Shown here: positions 17,140-25,818 of the stretch, in pieces
Layout: every line of letters begins with the position of its first letter
How positions within the stretch are numbered: the first letter of the stretch is position 1
Assembly (NCBI RefSeq): GCF_014636775.1
Contig: NZ_BMEQ01000001.1
Location: forward strand, 1 to 64,000
Direction: 5' to 3'
Source: Kocuria dechangensis
GTDB taxonomy: Bacteria; Actinomycetota; Actinomycetes; Actinomycetales; Micrococcaceae
Length of the DNA stretch: 64,000 nucleotides
Made by a program: the position numbers and the translations under genes
The notes under the pieces: model-generated
Databases searched by the model: none
Told to the model about the DNA's origin: nothing
The model's input: the letters and a program-made list of their open reading frames with translations, nothing else

Positions 17140-17862
17140 ATGTCGGAATTCCTCGCCGGAAAGGTCCTGGTGGTCGACGACGAGAAGGATCTGGCGCGTC
17201 TGATCGAAGGGTATCTGTGCAAGGCGGGGCTCGAGGTCGTGGTGCGCCACACCGGCCCCGACGCGGTGGCGGCGGCGCGGGAGGTCGCCCCGGACGTGCT
17301 GGTGCTCGATCTGGGACTGCCGGGACTGGACGGGATCGAGGTGTGCCGCCAGGTGCGGACGTTCTCGGACTGCCACGTGCTGATGCTGACCGCCCGTGAC
17401 GACGAGGTGGACAAGATCGTCGGTCTCTCGGTGGGCGCCGACGACTACGTGACCAAGCCGTTCAGCCCCCGTGAGCTCGTGGCCCGGGTCCAGGCCATGC
17501 TGCGCCGGGTCCGCCGTGAGGCCACCATCCCGTCCGCGATGCCGGCGCCCGCGGAGCAGACGCACGTCGTCGGTGACCTGACGGTCGACGAGTCCTCCCG
17601 CCAGGTCCGGCTGGCCGGGGATCCCGTGGTGCTCACCCGCACCGAGTTCGACCTGCTGGCCGCCCTGGCGGCGCACCCGCAGCTCGTGCTCAGCCGTGGG
17701 CAGCTGGTGGAGATGGTCTGGGACGCACGCTGGAGCGGGGACGAGCACCTGGTGGACGTGCACATCGGGCGGATCCGCAAGAAGCTCCGCGACGAGGCGG
17801 CGAGCCCCCGGTTCATCCACACCGTCCGCGGGATCGGGTACCGGATGGGGTCCGGGCGATGA
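17140..17862 (+). CDS. OmpR/PhoB-type response regulator
   Basis: A 240-residue regulator. The receiver domain spans residues 8-122 with the acidic pair VVDDE (12-15), phospho-acceptor Asp57 in LVLDLGLPG and Lys in VTKPFSP (about 107). A winged-helix DNA-binding domain follows (RTEFDLLAALAAHP, then HIGRIRKKL and TVRGIGYRMG). The start at 17140 follows GGAGG by 4 bases. Its stop overlaps the kinase start (ATGA). The stimulus is unknown. Confidence 0.92.
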   Translation: MSEFLAGKVLVVDDEKDLARLIEGYLCKAGLEVVVRHTGPDAVAAAREVAPDVLVLDLGLPGLDGIEVCRQVRTFSDCHVLMLTARDDEVDKIVGLSVGADDYVTKPFSPRELVARVQAMLRRVRREATIPSAMPAPAEQTHVVGDLTVDESSRQVRLAGDPVVLTRTEFDLLAALAAHPQLVLSRGQLVEMVWDARWSGDEHLVDVHIGRIRKKLRDEAASPRFIHTVRGIGYRMGSGR

Positions 17863-18989
17863 GCCTCCACCTGCGCGAGCGCATGCGGTCCTGGAACACG
17901 CTGGCGGTCCGGCTGATGCTCGCCCAGACCGCCGTGCTGCTGATCGGGCTGGTGGCCGTGAGCGCCATCGCCGCACTCGTGGGGCCGAACCTGTTCCACC
18001 GGGAGCTCGTGGACGCCGGCCACGCCGAGGAGGCCTACGGGCTGGGGCACCTGGAGAACGCCGTCCGCCAGGTGATCCTCGGCGCCCTGGCCGTGGGCGG
18101 GCTCCCCGCCCTCTACCTCGCAGGGGTGCTCAGCTTCTTCCTCCACCGCACGATCAGCCGCTCTCTGGCCTCCTTCACGAGCGCCGCTCGTGCCGTGGCA
18201 GCCGGCGACTACAGCGTCCATGTCGCGTCGCCGGGGCTGGGCCCCGAGTTCGACTCCCTGGCGGCGTCGTTCAACGACATGGCCCGCAAGCTCGACGCCG
18301 TCGAGACCACCCGCCGGCAGATGCTGGCGGACCTGGCCCACGAGATGCGCACCCCCCTGGCAAGCCTGCAGGGACACCTGGAGGGGATCGAGGACGGAGT
18401 GGTCGCTCTCGACGAGCGGACGACTTCGATCCTGCAGGCCCAGATCACCCGGCTGGAGCGGCTGACCCGTGACATCCGGCAGCTGACCCGCGCCGAGGAG
18501 GGTCTCACCGGTCTCCAGACGGCGGCCGTCGACCTGGCGCAGCTGGCCCAGCAGGCGGTGGCGGCCATCGAGCCCGTCGCGGCCCAGCAGAACGTCACCG
18601 TCACGGCAACCGGCGTGCGGACGGCACCGGTGATGCTGGACGGCGAGCGGATGGGGCAGGTGCTGGGCAACCTGCTCGAGAACTCCCTGCGCCACACCCC
18701 GCCCGGCGGCACCGTCACCGTGCACACCGATCTCGGTGCCCGGTGGGCGACCGTCACCGTGACCGACACCGGCGAGGGCATCGCCGAGGAGGCCCTGCCG
18801 CACGTCTTCGAGCGCTTCTACCGCGCCGGGTCGGGGCGGGAGCACGACCGCGGCGGCTCCGGGCTGGGCCTGGCCATCAGCAGAGCCCTCGTCGAAGCTC
18901 AGGGCGGAACCCTGGATGCCACCAGCCCCGGGCACGGGCGAGGGGCCACCTTCCGCGTCCGCCTGCCCCGCAGCGCCCCTGCCACCTGA
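17859..18989 (+). CDS. Sensor histidine kinase
   Basis: A 376-residue membrane kinase. Two helices (about 18-42 and 70-95) flank a short external loop of about 30 residues, so it probably senses within the membrane or through a partner. A HAMP-like linker is followed by the H-box LAHEMRTPLASL (His161), an N-box with LLENSLRHTP, and G-boxes DTGEGI and GGSGLGLAI. It is coupled to the preceding regulator. The 3' 113 bases overlap an opposite-strand gene. Confidence 0.92.
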   Translation: MSLHLRERMRSWNTLAVRLMLAQTAVLLIGLVAVSAIAALVGPNLFHRELVDAGHAEEAYGLGHLENAVRQVILGALAVGGLPALYLAGVLSFFLHRTISRSLASFTSAARAVAAGDYSVHVASPGLGPEFDSLAASFNDMARKLDAVETTRRQMLADLAHEMRTPLASLQGHLEGIEDGVVALDERTTSILQAQITRLERLTRDIRQLTRAEEGLTGLQTAAVDLAQLAQQAVAAIEPVAAQQNVTVTATGVRTAPVMLDGERMGQVLGNLLENSLRHTPPGGTVTVHTDLGARWATVTVTDTGEGIAEEALPHVFERFYRAGSGREHDRGGSGLGLAISRALVEAQGGTLDATSPGHGRGATFRVRLPRSAPAT

Positions 18990-19473
18990 TCGGCTCGGGA
19001 CCCGACGGCGGAACGCGCAGCGGGACCGCAACGGCCACGGGGCGCGCCCACTCCCAGGCGAAGCGTCGGCGCAGGCACGGCAGGTATCCCGGTGCTCCGG
19101 TCGCGGCCGGCCACGACACGTCCTGCCGTCTCGGGAGCGGTGGGGGAGGGAGAGGTCCGGGAGGTGCCGCCGGCAGCGGCCGCCGGGTGTCCTCCGGTGT
19201 GGGACCGGCCACCCGCTCGGGCTGGCTCATGCGTCGCGCTCGCCGCCAGAGCATCGTCATCAGGGCCGCCACAGTGAGGTGGACCGTGGCCCACAGGTAG
19301 GGCTGACCGTGGCGGTTCTCGGCGTCGAGGGACGGCAGGAGGAGCGCGGAGACCAGCCCGATCAGCGCCAGGCCACCGGCCGCGTCGATGTCCACCAGGT
19401 GCTTCCTGTCCTGGCGCGCACCGCGTGTGTCGCCGGCCAGGACGGATGCCTCCATGCTCGATCCCTCACTCAT
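18877..19473 (-). CDS. Small membrane protein, C-terminus uncertain
   Basis: I do not recognise this 198-residue protein. The first 90 residues look real: a charged N-terminus and two membrane segments (GGLALIGLVSALLLPSL and YLWATVHLTVAALMTMLW). The rest is Pro/Arg/Gly-rich and overlaps the 3' end of the histidine kinase on the other strand, so the true protein may be shorter or frameshifted. The ATG at 19473 has GGGAG 4 bases upstream. It could be a partner of the short-loop kinase, but only position suggests this. Confidence 0.45.
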   Translation of the reverse strand: MSEGSSMEASVLAGDTRGARQDRKHLVDIDAAGGLALIGLVSALLLPSLDAENRHGQPYLWATVHLTVAALMTMLWRRARRMSQPERVAGPTPEDTRRPLPAAPPGPLPPPPLPRRQDVSWPAATGAPGYLPCLRRRFAWEWARPVAVAVPLRVPPSGPEPIRWQGRCGAGGRGRWPLARARGWWHPGFRPELRRGLC

Positions 19474-20493
19474 GATCTCCCTCTCGGGTCCGCTGCTGCC
19501 GGGGTCCGTGCTGGTTCGATGCTCTCCGACGGAGGTCAAGGCCCTGTCGCAGGATCCTCAAGATTCCGTGAAGACCTCTGGGCGGCAAGCCGGAAGACAG
19601 GATTGCGGAGAGAAAGCACACAGAAGGACCCCGCTCCGTCATCCCACAGGGCACGTCAAGCCCTCCCCCGTACCGGAAGCCTTTCCCTTGGGGGCAAAGG
19701 TTTCACGCAGCGGGGCCGGACAAGACTCCACCGTTGAGGGGTCCCCTACGCCCGCTCTGTAGCCTTCCGGCAACGGTCGCCGGAGGCTTTCCGAGAGGGC
19801 TCTCCGGGCGGGAGAACTGCCTGGCACAACCCCTTCCCCAGGGAATTACGATCGGGTGGTTCATTGATCCCTGCTTTCCGCACTGCGACATGGAAAATCG
19901 TCTGTGAATTACGGAAATCCGGTCCCGCCAAGGTTTTCTCTTGCTGAGCTGTTCATACTTCAGAAAGCGGGCGCTCCAAAAGATCTGCCGTATCTTCGCA
20001 TTCTTGCATCCCTGCTGAAATGCAGGGGCGGCCGTCGCTCGCGACATGACCCGATACGGGGCGCGGCCGTTCGCATAGGCTCCGGGCCGGGAACATCGCG
20101 GCGGGGAAATCCGTGCTCTGCGTTCCTTTGGCACCACGGGCAGGCATCGTGGCTGGTCGTGGGCGCCATGGGAGTTGGGTCCGGGGCCCCCGGGGACTCA
20201 AGGTGTTCCCCTTGGCGCGGTGAGGCGATCGTTATATGAACTACACGGTATCAAAATAGATATCTGAAATATTTCCACACGCATTTTTGCTAGTGCTCAT
20301 TCCCTTGACCATCTCCCCGCGCGGGGCAATTCTACAAGAAGCGGCCCGGTTGGCTCCGGCGCGTTCGCCCGATGTTTGTGGCCTGAAGGGGCTGGCCACG
20401 GGGCTCATAGTGCACGTCTGCGGGACGACCATGCGCCGAGGGCGTATTCAATGGCGGCTCCCGTCGGCCGTGCCTTGAAAAGGGGAATGGGAA
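19474..20493. other. Long intergenic region, AT-richer towards its end
   Basis: About 1 kb with no convincing gene on either strand. The segment 19760-19790 can fold as a hairpin (CCTTCCGGC / GCCGGAGG). From about 19840 the base composition becomes clearly less GC-rich, and 20230-20300 is strikingly AT-rich for this genome (it contains TTATATGAA and AGATATCTG). This AT-rich patch lies about 200 bases before the polymer synthetase and is the likely promoter/regulatory area for that operon. I see no integrase, IS end or tRNA scar. Confidence 0.6.
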
Positions 20494-23400
20494 ATGGTCG
20501 AGATCTCTCGGGTGATCCATGGCAATGTGCGGAATCGCAGAGTGCATGTGCCGTCTCCCGCCCGCGACGGACGGGAGACCTCGGAGCCCGGCGACGTCCT
20601 GAAACGCAGTGCCGGCTCATCCGCAGTGCTCATCCGGGAAGGTGTGGACAACACCGTTCGCTGGCGTCCGGGTGAACGACTCGAGCACTACTTCGAACAG
20701 CGCTGCGACGAGGTGCCCCCTGCCCATCCCGCCGTGATCACCGAGAGCGGGACCCTGACGTTCCGGCAACTCGACGAGCGGGCGAATCGGACGGCAAGGT
20801 ACTTCCGGGCTCAGGGTCTCAAGACCGGCGACAGGGTCGGAGTGCTGTTCGACAAGTCGACCCACGGCTATGTGGCGCTGCTGGCCATCATGAAGATCGG
20901 CGCCGCCTACGTCCCCCTGGACCCGAGCTTTCCTGCAGACCGGATCGCTTACATCATCGAGGATGCAGGGATAGAGACGATCATCTCCGTTTCGGCCTAT
21001 GATGCCAAGCTCGCGCAGTTCCAGGTCCTGCGCATCTACCAGGACGTCATCGCAGATCAGCTCGAGGCACACCCCTCTCACCGTCTCGAGGAGCATGAGA
21101 GGCCCACCGCCGGGGAAAACCAGCTGTTCTACATCATCTACACGTCGGGCACGACCGGAAAACCCAAGGGCGTGGCCATCGAGCATGCGGGAATCTGCAA
21201 TTTCGTCAAGGTCGCCGGCGAACTCTACGGCTACCGGCAGGACGACCGCTGCTATCAGGGCATGACTCTTGCATTCGACTTCCACGTCGAAGATCTGTGG
21301 ACTCCGTTGATCGCCGGCGCGACCCTGGTCGCCGGCAAGTCCGGCGGGAGCCTTTTCGGCGCCGACCTGCACGCCTTCCTGAGCCAGCAGCGCGTCACGG
21401 TGCTGCCCTGCGTGCCGACCCTGTGGGCGACGATCGAGGACGACCTGCCGGACGTCCGGATCATCCAGTTGTCCGGTGAAGCCGTTCCGCACAACCTCGT
21501 TGTCCGGTGGCACCGACCAGGACGAAGCATTTTGAACGCTTATGGCCCCACGGAATGCTCGGTGAGTTCGACCCTGCGGGTGCTCGAGCCCGACAGCCCC
21601 GTCACCATCGGGGTCCCACTGCCCACCTACACGGCCGTGATCCTCGACGAGGATCGCCCCGCTGAGGCGTCACCCGGCGAGATCGGTGAGATCGGCATCG
21701 CAGGCCCCTGCCTGGCGGTCGGCTACCTCAACAGGGACGAGCTCACGGAACAGAAGTTCATTCCGGACTTTCTCGATCTGCCCAACAACCCCTCGCACCG
21801 CATCTACCGCACCGGTGACTACGGCCGCATCGGGGCGAACGGTGAGCTCGAGTTCCACGGTCGTATCGACACCCAGGTCAAGCTCCGCGGATACCGCATC
21901 GAGCTGGGCGAGATCGAGGCGGTGCTCGCGCAGCATCCTTCGGTGGGGCAGGCCGTGGTCAACCCGTACGAGACGGAGCCCGGCACGACGGAGCTCGTCG
22001 CCTACTACACCCGGAAGCAGGGTGCGCCCGAACCCGCGCTGTCCGAGGTCGCCGAGAACCTGCGCCGTCAGCTGCCTCCGTACATGGTGCCGGGATACCT
22101 GGAGGAGCTGCCGGTCATCCCCATGACGAGCAACCTCAAGGCGGACCGCAGGGCGCTGCCCGCGCCGAAAGGTCCTCGCCTGGCCGTCTCCACCGGCACA
22201 TACACGCCGCCGCGGACGGAGACCGAGAAGATCCTGGCCGACGCGCTCATGGAGGTCATGAATCTCGACCGTGTCTCCGTCACAGACGACTTCTTCAAGG
22301 ATCTGGGGGCCCACTCGCTGCTGATGGCAAGGTTCGGGGCCGAGATACGCAAGCGGATGAACCTCGCCTCCGTGTCGATGCGCGAGATCTACCTCCACCC
22401 GAATCTCGAAGACCTCGCGTCGCGACTCGAGCTGATGGTGCGGGAAGCACCATCCGCCCCGGACGGACGGTCGAACCAGGAGGATTTCTACCGGCCGTCG
22501 AGCTTCGACTACCGTCTGTGCGGAACGCTTCAGGTGTTCACCTACGTCGGGTGGTCGCTCGTCAGTCTCTGGCTCTTCGTGACGGGAATCGTCTGGGCGT
22601 ACGAGGCGCTACCGAACCTGGCGGAGACCTATCTGCGTCTGATCGTCTACTCAATGGCGATCTTCGTCCTCTACAGCATCATCCCGATCGTGCTCAAGTG
22701 GCTGCTGATAGGCCGTTGGCAGGCGGAGGTCATCCCGATCTGGAGCATGAGATATTTCCGCTTCTGGTTCGTCAAGACGTCCACGCGCATTGCTCCCATG
22801 GCGCTGGTCGGGGGCCCGATCCGCAATCTGTACCTGCGGCTCCTCGGAGCCAAGATCGGCGCCAACACGGTGATCCAGTGCCGGATGATCCCCGTGACCA
22901 CGGATCTCCTGGCGATCGGGTCGCACACCATCATCGAGAAGGACACGGTCGTCCAGGGATACAAAGCCCGGTCCAACCGTATCTACATCGGATCCATCGA
23001 CATCGGCTCGAACGCCTTCGTCGGTGAGGCGGGGGTGGTCGACATCAACACCGTCATGGAGGACCGCACGCAGCTGGCCTTCGCCTCGTCCTTGCACGAG
23101 GGGCAGAGGATTCCTGAGGGCAAGCACTTCCACGGCAGCCCCGCCGTCGAGACGACTGTCGACTACTGCGCGATCGATGCCAGGCGATGCGGCGCGCTGC
23201 GTCGCTGGACCTACGCGCTGGGTTTCCTGATCTTCGGCTTCGCCCTCGCAGCGGTGCCGATGGTCCTCATCCTCCACGGAGCTCCTGAGCTGTGGAGCAG
23301 GATCGTCCAGTGGGAGAACGAACTGCTCGCCCACGACGTGCATCTCCTGACCCACGTGATCTCGGCCACCGTCCTGTCGCTGATCCTGTTCGCGGGTCTT

Positions 23401-24672
23401 ACCGTGCTCAGGCTCCTCATCATCGGAATCGTCCCTCGGATCCTCAACCTGTTCCTGCGCGAGGAGCGCACCTATGTGCTCTACGGCTTCCACTACTTCA
23501 TCCAGCAGATGATCAGCCGCACCAGCAACTCCGTCTTCAACAACCGTCTGTTCGGGGACAGCTCGGCCATCGTGTACTACCTGCGGTGGGTGGGCTACCG
23601 GCTCAACAAGGTCATCCAGACTGGGTCCAACTTCGGAATCACCCAGAAGCACGAGAACCCTTTCATGGTCGATGTCGGCTCCGGCACGATGGTCTCCGGG
23701 GGCATCAAGTTCGTCAACGAGACGATGTCCAGCGACGCCTTCAAACTCGGAACCGTGAAAGTGGGGGAGCGGAACTATCTGGGCAACTACCTGCACCTTC
23801 CGAGCAACTCGGTGGTCGGCGAGAACGTCCTCATAGGCACCAAAGCACTCACCCCCATCTACGGGCCCGTGCGCACGGACACCGGACTCCTCGGCTCTCC
23901 CGCGTTCGAGATCCCCCGTGCCACCGCGAGAGACCTTCGGATGTCCCAGATCGACGAGCCCACCCGGCAGCGCCTGCTGCATGCCAAGAACCGGTACAAC
24001 TTCGGCAGCGCAGTGCTGTACCTGCTCAATGCCTGGGTCGCCTCCCTGATCCTGACCACGGGGGTGATCTCGGCCATCGCGGCTTATCCGATTGCAGGGA
24101 TCCTCGGTGTTTATGCCGTCAGCGGGCTGCTGGTGCTCTGCACCGTGCTGTGGATGTGGGTCGTCGAACGGGGCGTGCTCAGGTTCGGACAGCTGGAACC
24201 CAAGATCGTCCCGCTTCTCGATCCCTACTTCTGGTTCCACGAGCGGGTCTGGAAGCTCACCACACTGTGGTTCATCGCTCCGCTGTTCGCCGGCACACCG
24301 ATCAAGAACATGTTCTCCCGCATGGAAGGAGTCCACCTGGGGAAGATGGTGTTCGACGACGGCGCCTACTTCGACGAATACACCCTGATCACCATCGGTG
24401 ACCACACCAATCTCAACTCGCACATCGTCATCCAACCCCACTCTCTCGAAGAGGGAGTCTTCAAGTCGGGGCGGGTGAACATGGGCATGGGCTGCACCCT
24501 CGACTGCGCCGCCAACCTGCACTACGACGTGTCGATGGGAGACTTCGTCGTCGTCGGGCAGAACTCGTTCGTGATGAAGGGCGAGGCGATCGAGAGCGGA
24601 GCCACGTGGATCGGCAACCCCGCGCAAGCCGTGGGCAGCGCCGGCTCAGCCCTCCCCACCGTGAGGGGCTGA
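20494..24672 (+). CDS. Pls/PosA-type poly(amino acid) synthetase (single-module NRPS)
   Basis: A 1392-residue membrane NRPS. The adenylation domain (about 55-560) has A3 YTSGTTGKPKG (about 215), A4 FDFHVEDLW (Asp262), A5 NAYGPTE, A7 YRTGDYG, A8 KLRGYRIELGEIE and the A10 Lys in NLKADRRAL. A carrier domain follows with Ser608 in LGAHSL. After it come six hydrophobic segments (about 682-702, 713-739, 907-930, 951-983, 1172-1200, 1202-1222) separating three hexapeptide/LbH-like domains. There is no classical condensation or thioesterase domain. This is the architecture of epsilon-poly-lysine synthetase and its relatives, which polymerise one amino acid into a homopolymer. The carrier is canonical. 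The monomer is unknown; an acidic residue in the pocket suggests a cationic one. It heads a three-gene operon. Confidence 0.88.
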   Translation: MVEISRVIHGNVRNRRVHVPSPARDGRETSEPGDVLKRSAGSSAVLIREGVDNTVRWRPGERLEHYFEQRCDEVPPAHPAVITESGTLTFRQLDERANRTARYFRAQGLKTGDRVGVLFDKSTHGYVALLAIMKIGAAYVPLDPSFPADRIAYIIEDAGIETIISVSAYDAKLAQFQVLRIYQDVIADQLEAHPSHRLEEHERPTAGENQLFYIIYTSGTTGKPKGVAIEHAGICNFVKVAGELYGYRQDDRCYQGMTLAFDFHVEDLWTPLIAGATLVAGKSGGSLFGADLHAFLSQQRVTVLPCVPTLWATIEDDLPDVRIIQLSGEAVPHNLVVRWHRPGRSILNAYGPTECSVSSTLRVLEPDSPVTIGVPLPTYTAVILDEDRPAEASPGEIGEIGIAGPCLAVGYLNRDELTEQKFIPDFLDLPNNPSHRIYRTGDYGRIGANGELEFHGRIDTQVKLRGYRIELGEIEAVLAQHPSVGQAVVNPYETEPGTTELVAYYTRKQGAPEPALSEVAENLRRQLPPYMVPGYLEELPVIPMTSNLKADRRALPAPKGPRLAVSTGTYTPPRTETEKILADALMEVMNLDRVSVTDDFFKDLGAHSLLMARFGAEIRKRMNLASVSMREIYLHPNLEDLASRLELMVREAPSAPDGRSNQEDFYRPSSFDYRLCGTLQVFTYVGWSLVSLWLFVTGIVWAYEALPNLAETYLRLIVYSMAIFVLYSIIPIVLKWLLIGRWQAEVIPIWSMRYFRFWFVKTSTRIAPMALVGGPIRNLYLRLLGAKIGANTVIQCRMIPVTTDLLAIGSHTIIEKDTVVQGYKARSNRIYIGSIDIGSNAFVGEAGVVDINTVMEDRTQLAFASSLHEGQRIPEGKHFHGSPAVETTVDYCAIDARRCGALRRWTYALGFLIFGFALAAVPMVLILHGAPELWSRIVQWENELLAHDVHLLTHVISATVLSLILFAGLTVLRLLIIGIVPRILNLFLREERTYVLYGFHYFIQQMISRTSNSVFNNRLFGDSSAIVYYLRWVGYRLNKVIQTGSNFGITQKHENPFMVDVGSGTMVSGGIKFVNETMSSDAFKLGTVKVGERNYLGNYLHLPSNSVVGENVLIGTKALTPIYGPVRTDTGLLGSPAFEIPRATARDLRMSQIDEPTRQRLLHAKNRYNFGSAVLYLLNAWVASLILTTGVISAIAAYPIAGILGVYAVSGLLVLCTVLWMWVVERGVLRFGQLEPKIVPLLDPYFWFHERVWKLTTLWFIAPLFAGTPIKNMFSRMEGVHLGKMVFDDGAYFDEYTLITIGDHTNLNSHIVIQPHSLEEGVFKSGRVNMGMGCTLDCAANLHYDVSMGDFVVVGQNSFVMKGEAIESGATWIGNPAQAVGSAGSALPTVRG

Positions 24673-24678
24673 CCGGCC

Positions 24679-25818
24679 GTGCGCATCCTTCTCAACCAGC
24701 CCGTGCAGGCCCAGGAATACCTCGACGCCGACCACCCCATCGACTTTCACCGTCGGCTACCGGGGTACGCCGTCACTCGCCTCGTCGAGGCACCGGGTCT
24801 GGCCTCCCTCCTCGGCGTCGGAAGCGTCGTCGTGAAAGACGAGACGTCACGGTTCGGACTCCCCGCGTTCAAGGTGCTGGGTGCGTCCTGGGCCACCTAC
24901 GCGGCCCTCCGCCGCGAACTGGGCCCGATCCAGGACGGTGACCTCACCCCGGCCATGCTGAGGGCCTGGGCCTCGCCAGCGTGCCCGCTGACTCTCGTGG
25001 CGGCCACTGATGGCAACCATGGCAGGGCCGTCGCCCGTGTCGCCCGCTGGTTCGGCCTCGGGGCACGCATCTATGTGCCAGATTTTGTGTCGCCCGGACG
25101 CTGCCGGGCCATCCAGGAGGAGGGCGCAGAACTGGTGGTGGTCGACGGGAACTACGACGCCGCAGTGGACGCAGCGGGGGAAGCTGCCGATCAGGACGGT
25201 CGGCTCCTCGTCAGTGATACGGCACGCTCGATCTCTGACACTCTCCCTCAACTGGTGACGGCCGGGTACACGACTCCGTTCCTCGAGGTCGAGACCCAGC
25301 TGTCGGCCATGGGCCAGGAGAACATTGACGCCATTGGCATTCAGGCGGGCGTCGGCGGTCTGGCATCGGCGGCCACTGTCTGGGCGCGACAGATCTGCTC
25401 GTCGAGATCGACACGTGTCGTTGTCGCCGAGCCGGAAAATGCTGCATGCGTTCTCGCCGCTCTGGCTGCGGGAGAACCAGAATCCGTCAGCGCGAACAGG
25501 TCGACAGCCATGGCAGTCCTGCAGTGCGGGACGGTGTCCCTGACGGCCTTGCCGCAACTGATCGCCGGCGTCAGCTGTTGTGTCGCCATCGAGGACGGAT
25601 GGAGCCTGGCCGCGGTGGCCGAGATGGGCTCCTGCGGGGTGGAGACCGGTCCCAGCGGCGCAGCCGGTCTTGCCGGGCTGCTGGCGGGCTTGAAAGGACC
25701 GTTCGCCGAGCCGGTCAGGCAGCACCTCGGCCTCGGACCTGATTCGCGGCTTCTGGTCGTCGCCACCGAGTCCCCGGCGGCGGCAAGTGTTGATCCGGAT
25801 GGTGAAGCCCACCCGTGA
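24679..25818 (+). CDS. PLP-dependent diaminopropionate ammonia-lyase-like enzyme
   Basis: A 379-residue fold-type II PLP enzyme. SRFGLPAFKVLGA (Lys65 as the PLP Schiff base) and ATDGNHGRAVA (about 112-122) match diaminopropionate ammonia-lyase, which breaks 2,3-diaminopropionate into pyruvate and ammonia. The PLP-phosphate loop is GIQAGVGGLASA (about 221-232). It starts with GTG 6 bases after the synthetase and its stop overlaps the next start. In this operon it may control the pool of a diamino acid monomer, degrade mis-released product, or do a different beta-elimination/replacement that makes the monomer. The family is clear; the reaction in this cell is inferred. Confidence 0.8.
   Translation: MRILLNQPVQAQEYLDADHPIDFHRRLPGYAVTRLVEAPGLASLLGVGSVVVKDETSRFGLPAFKVLGASWATYAALRRELGPIQDGDLTPAMLRAWASPACPLTLVAATDGNHGRAVARVARWFGLGARIYVPDFVSPGRCRAIQEEGAELVVVDGNYDAAVDAAGEAADQDGRLLVSDTARSISDTLPQLVTAGYTTPFLEVETQLSAMGQENIDAIGIQAGVGGLASAATVWARQICSSRSTRVVVAEPENAACVLAALAAGEPESVSANRSTAMAVLQCGTVSLTALPQLIAGVSCCVAIEDGWSLAAVAEMGSCGVETGPSGAAGLAGLLAGLKGPFAEPVRQHLGLGPDSRLLVVATESPAAASVDPDGEAHP

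Noticed and set aside
19560-19860. Cyclic di-AMP riboswitch or other structured RNA
   Set aside because: Several GC stems can be drawn, but I could not match the conserved bases of a known class. A covariance-model search of this region would settle it.
19703-20239. Short open frames of 62-144 codons on both strands in the long gap
   Set aside because: They lack ribosome sites and family motifs, and their amino acid content looks random. The region is better described as intergenic.
24250-24660. Thioesterase domain at the end of the synthetase
   Set aside because: No GxSxG motif is present; the C-terminus is a hexapeptide-like domain, as expected for the Pls/PosA family.
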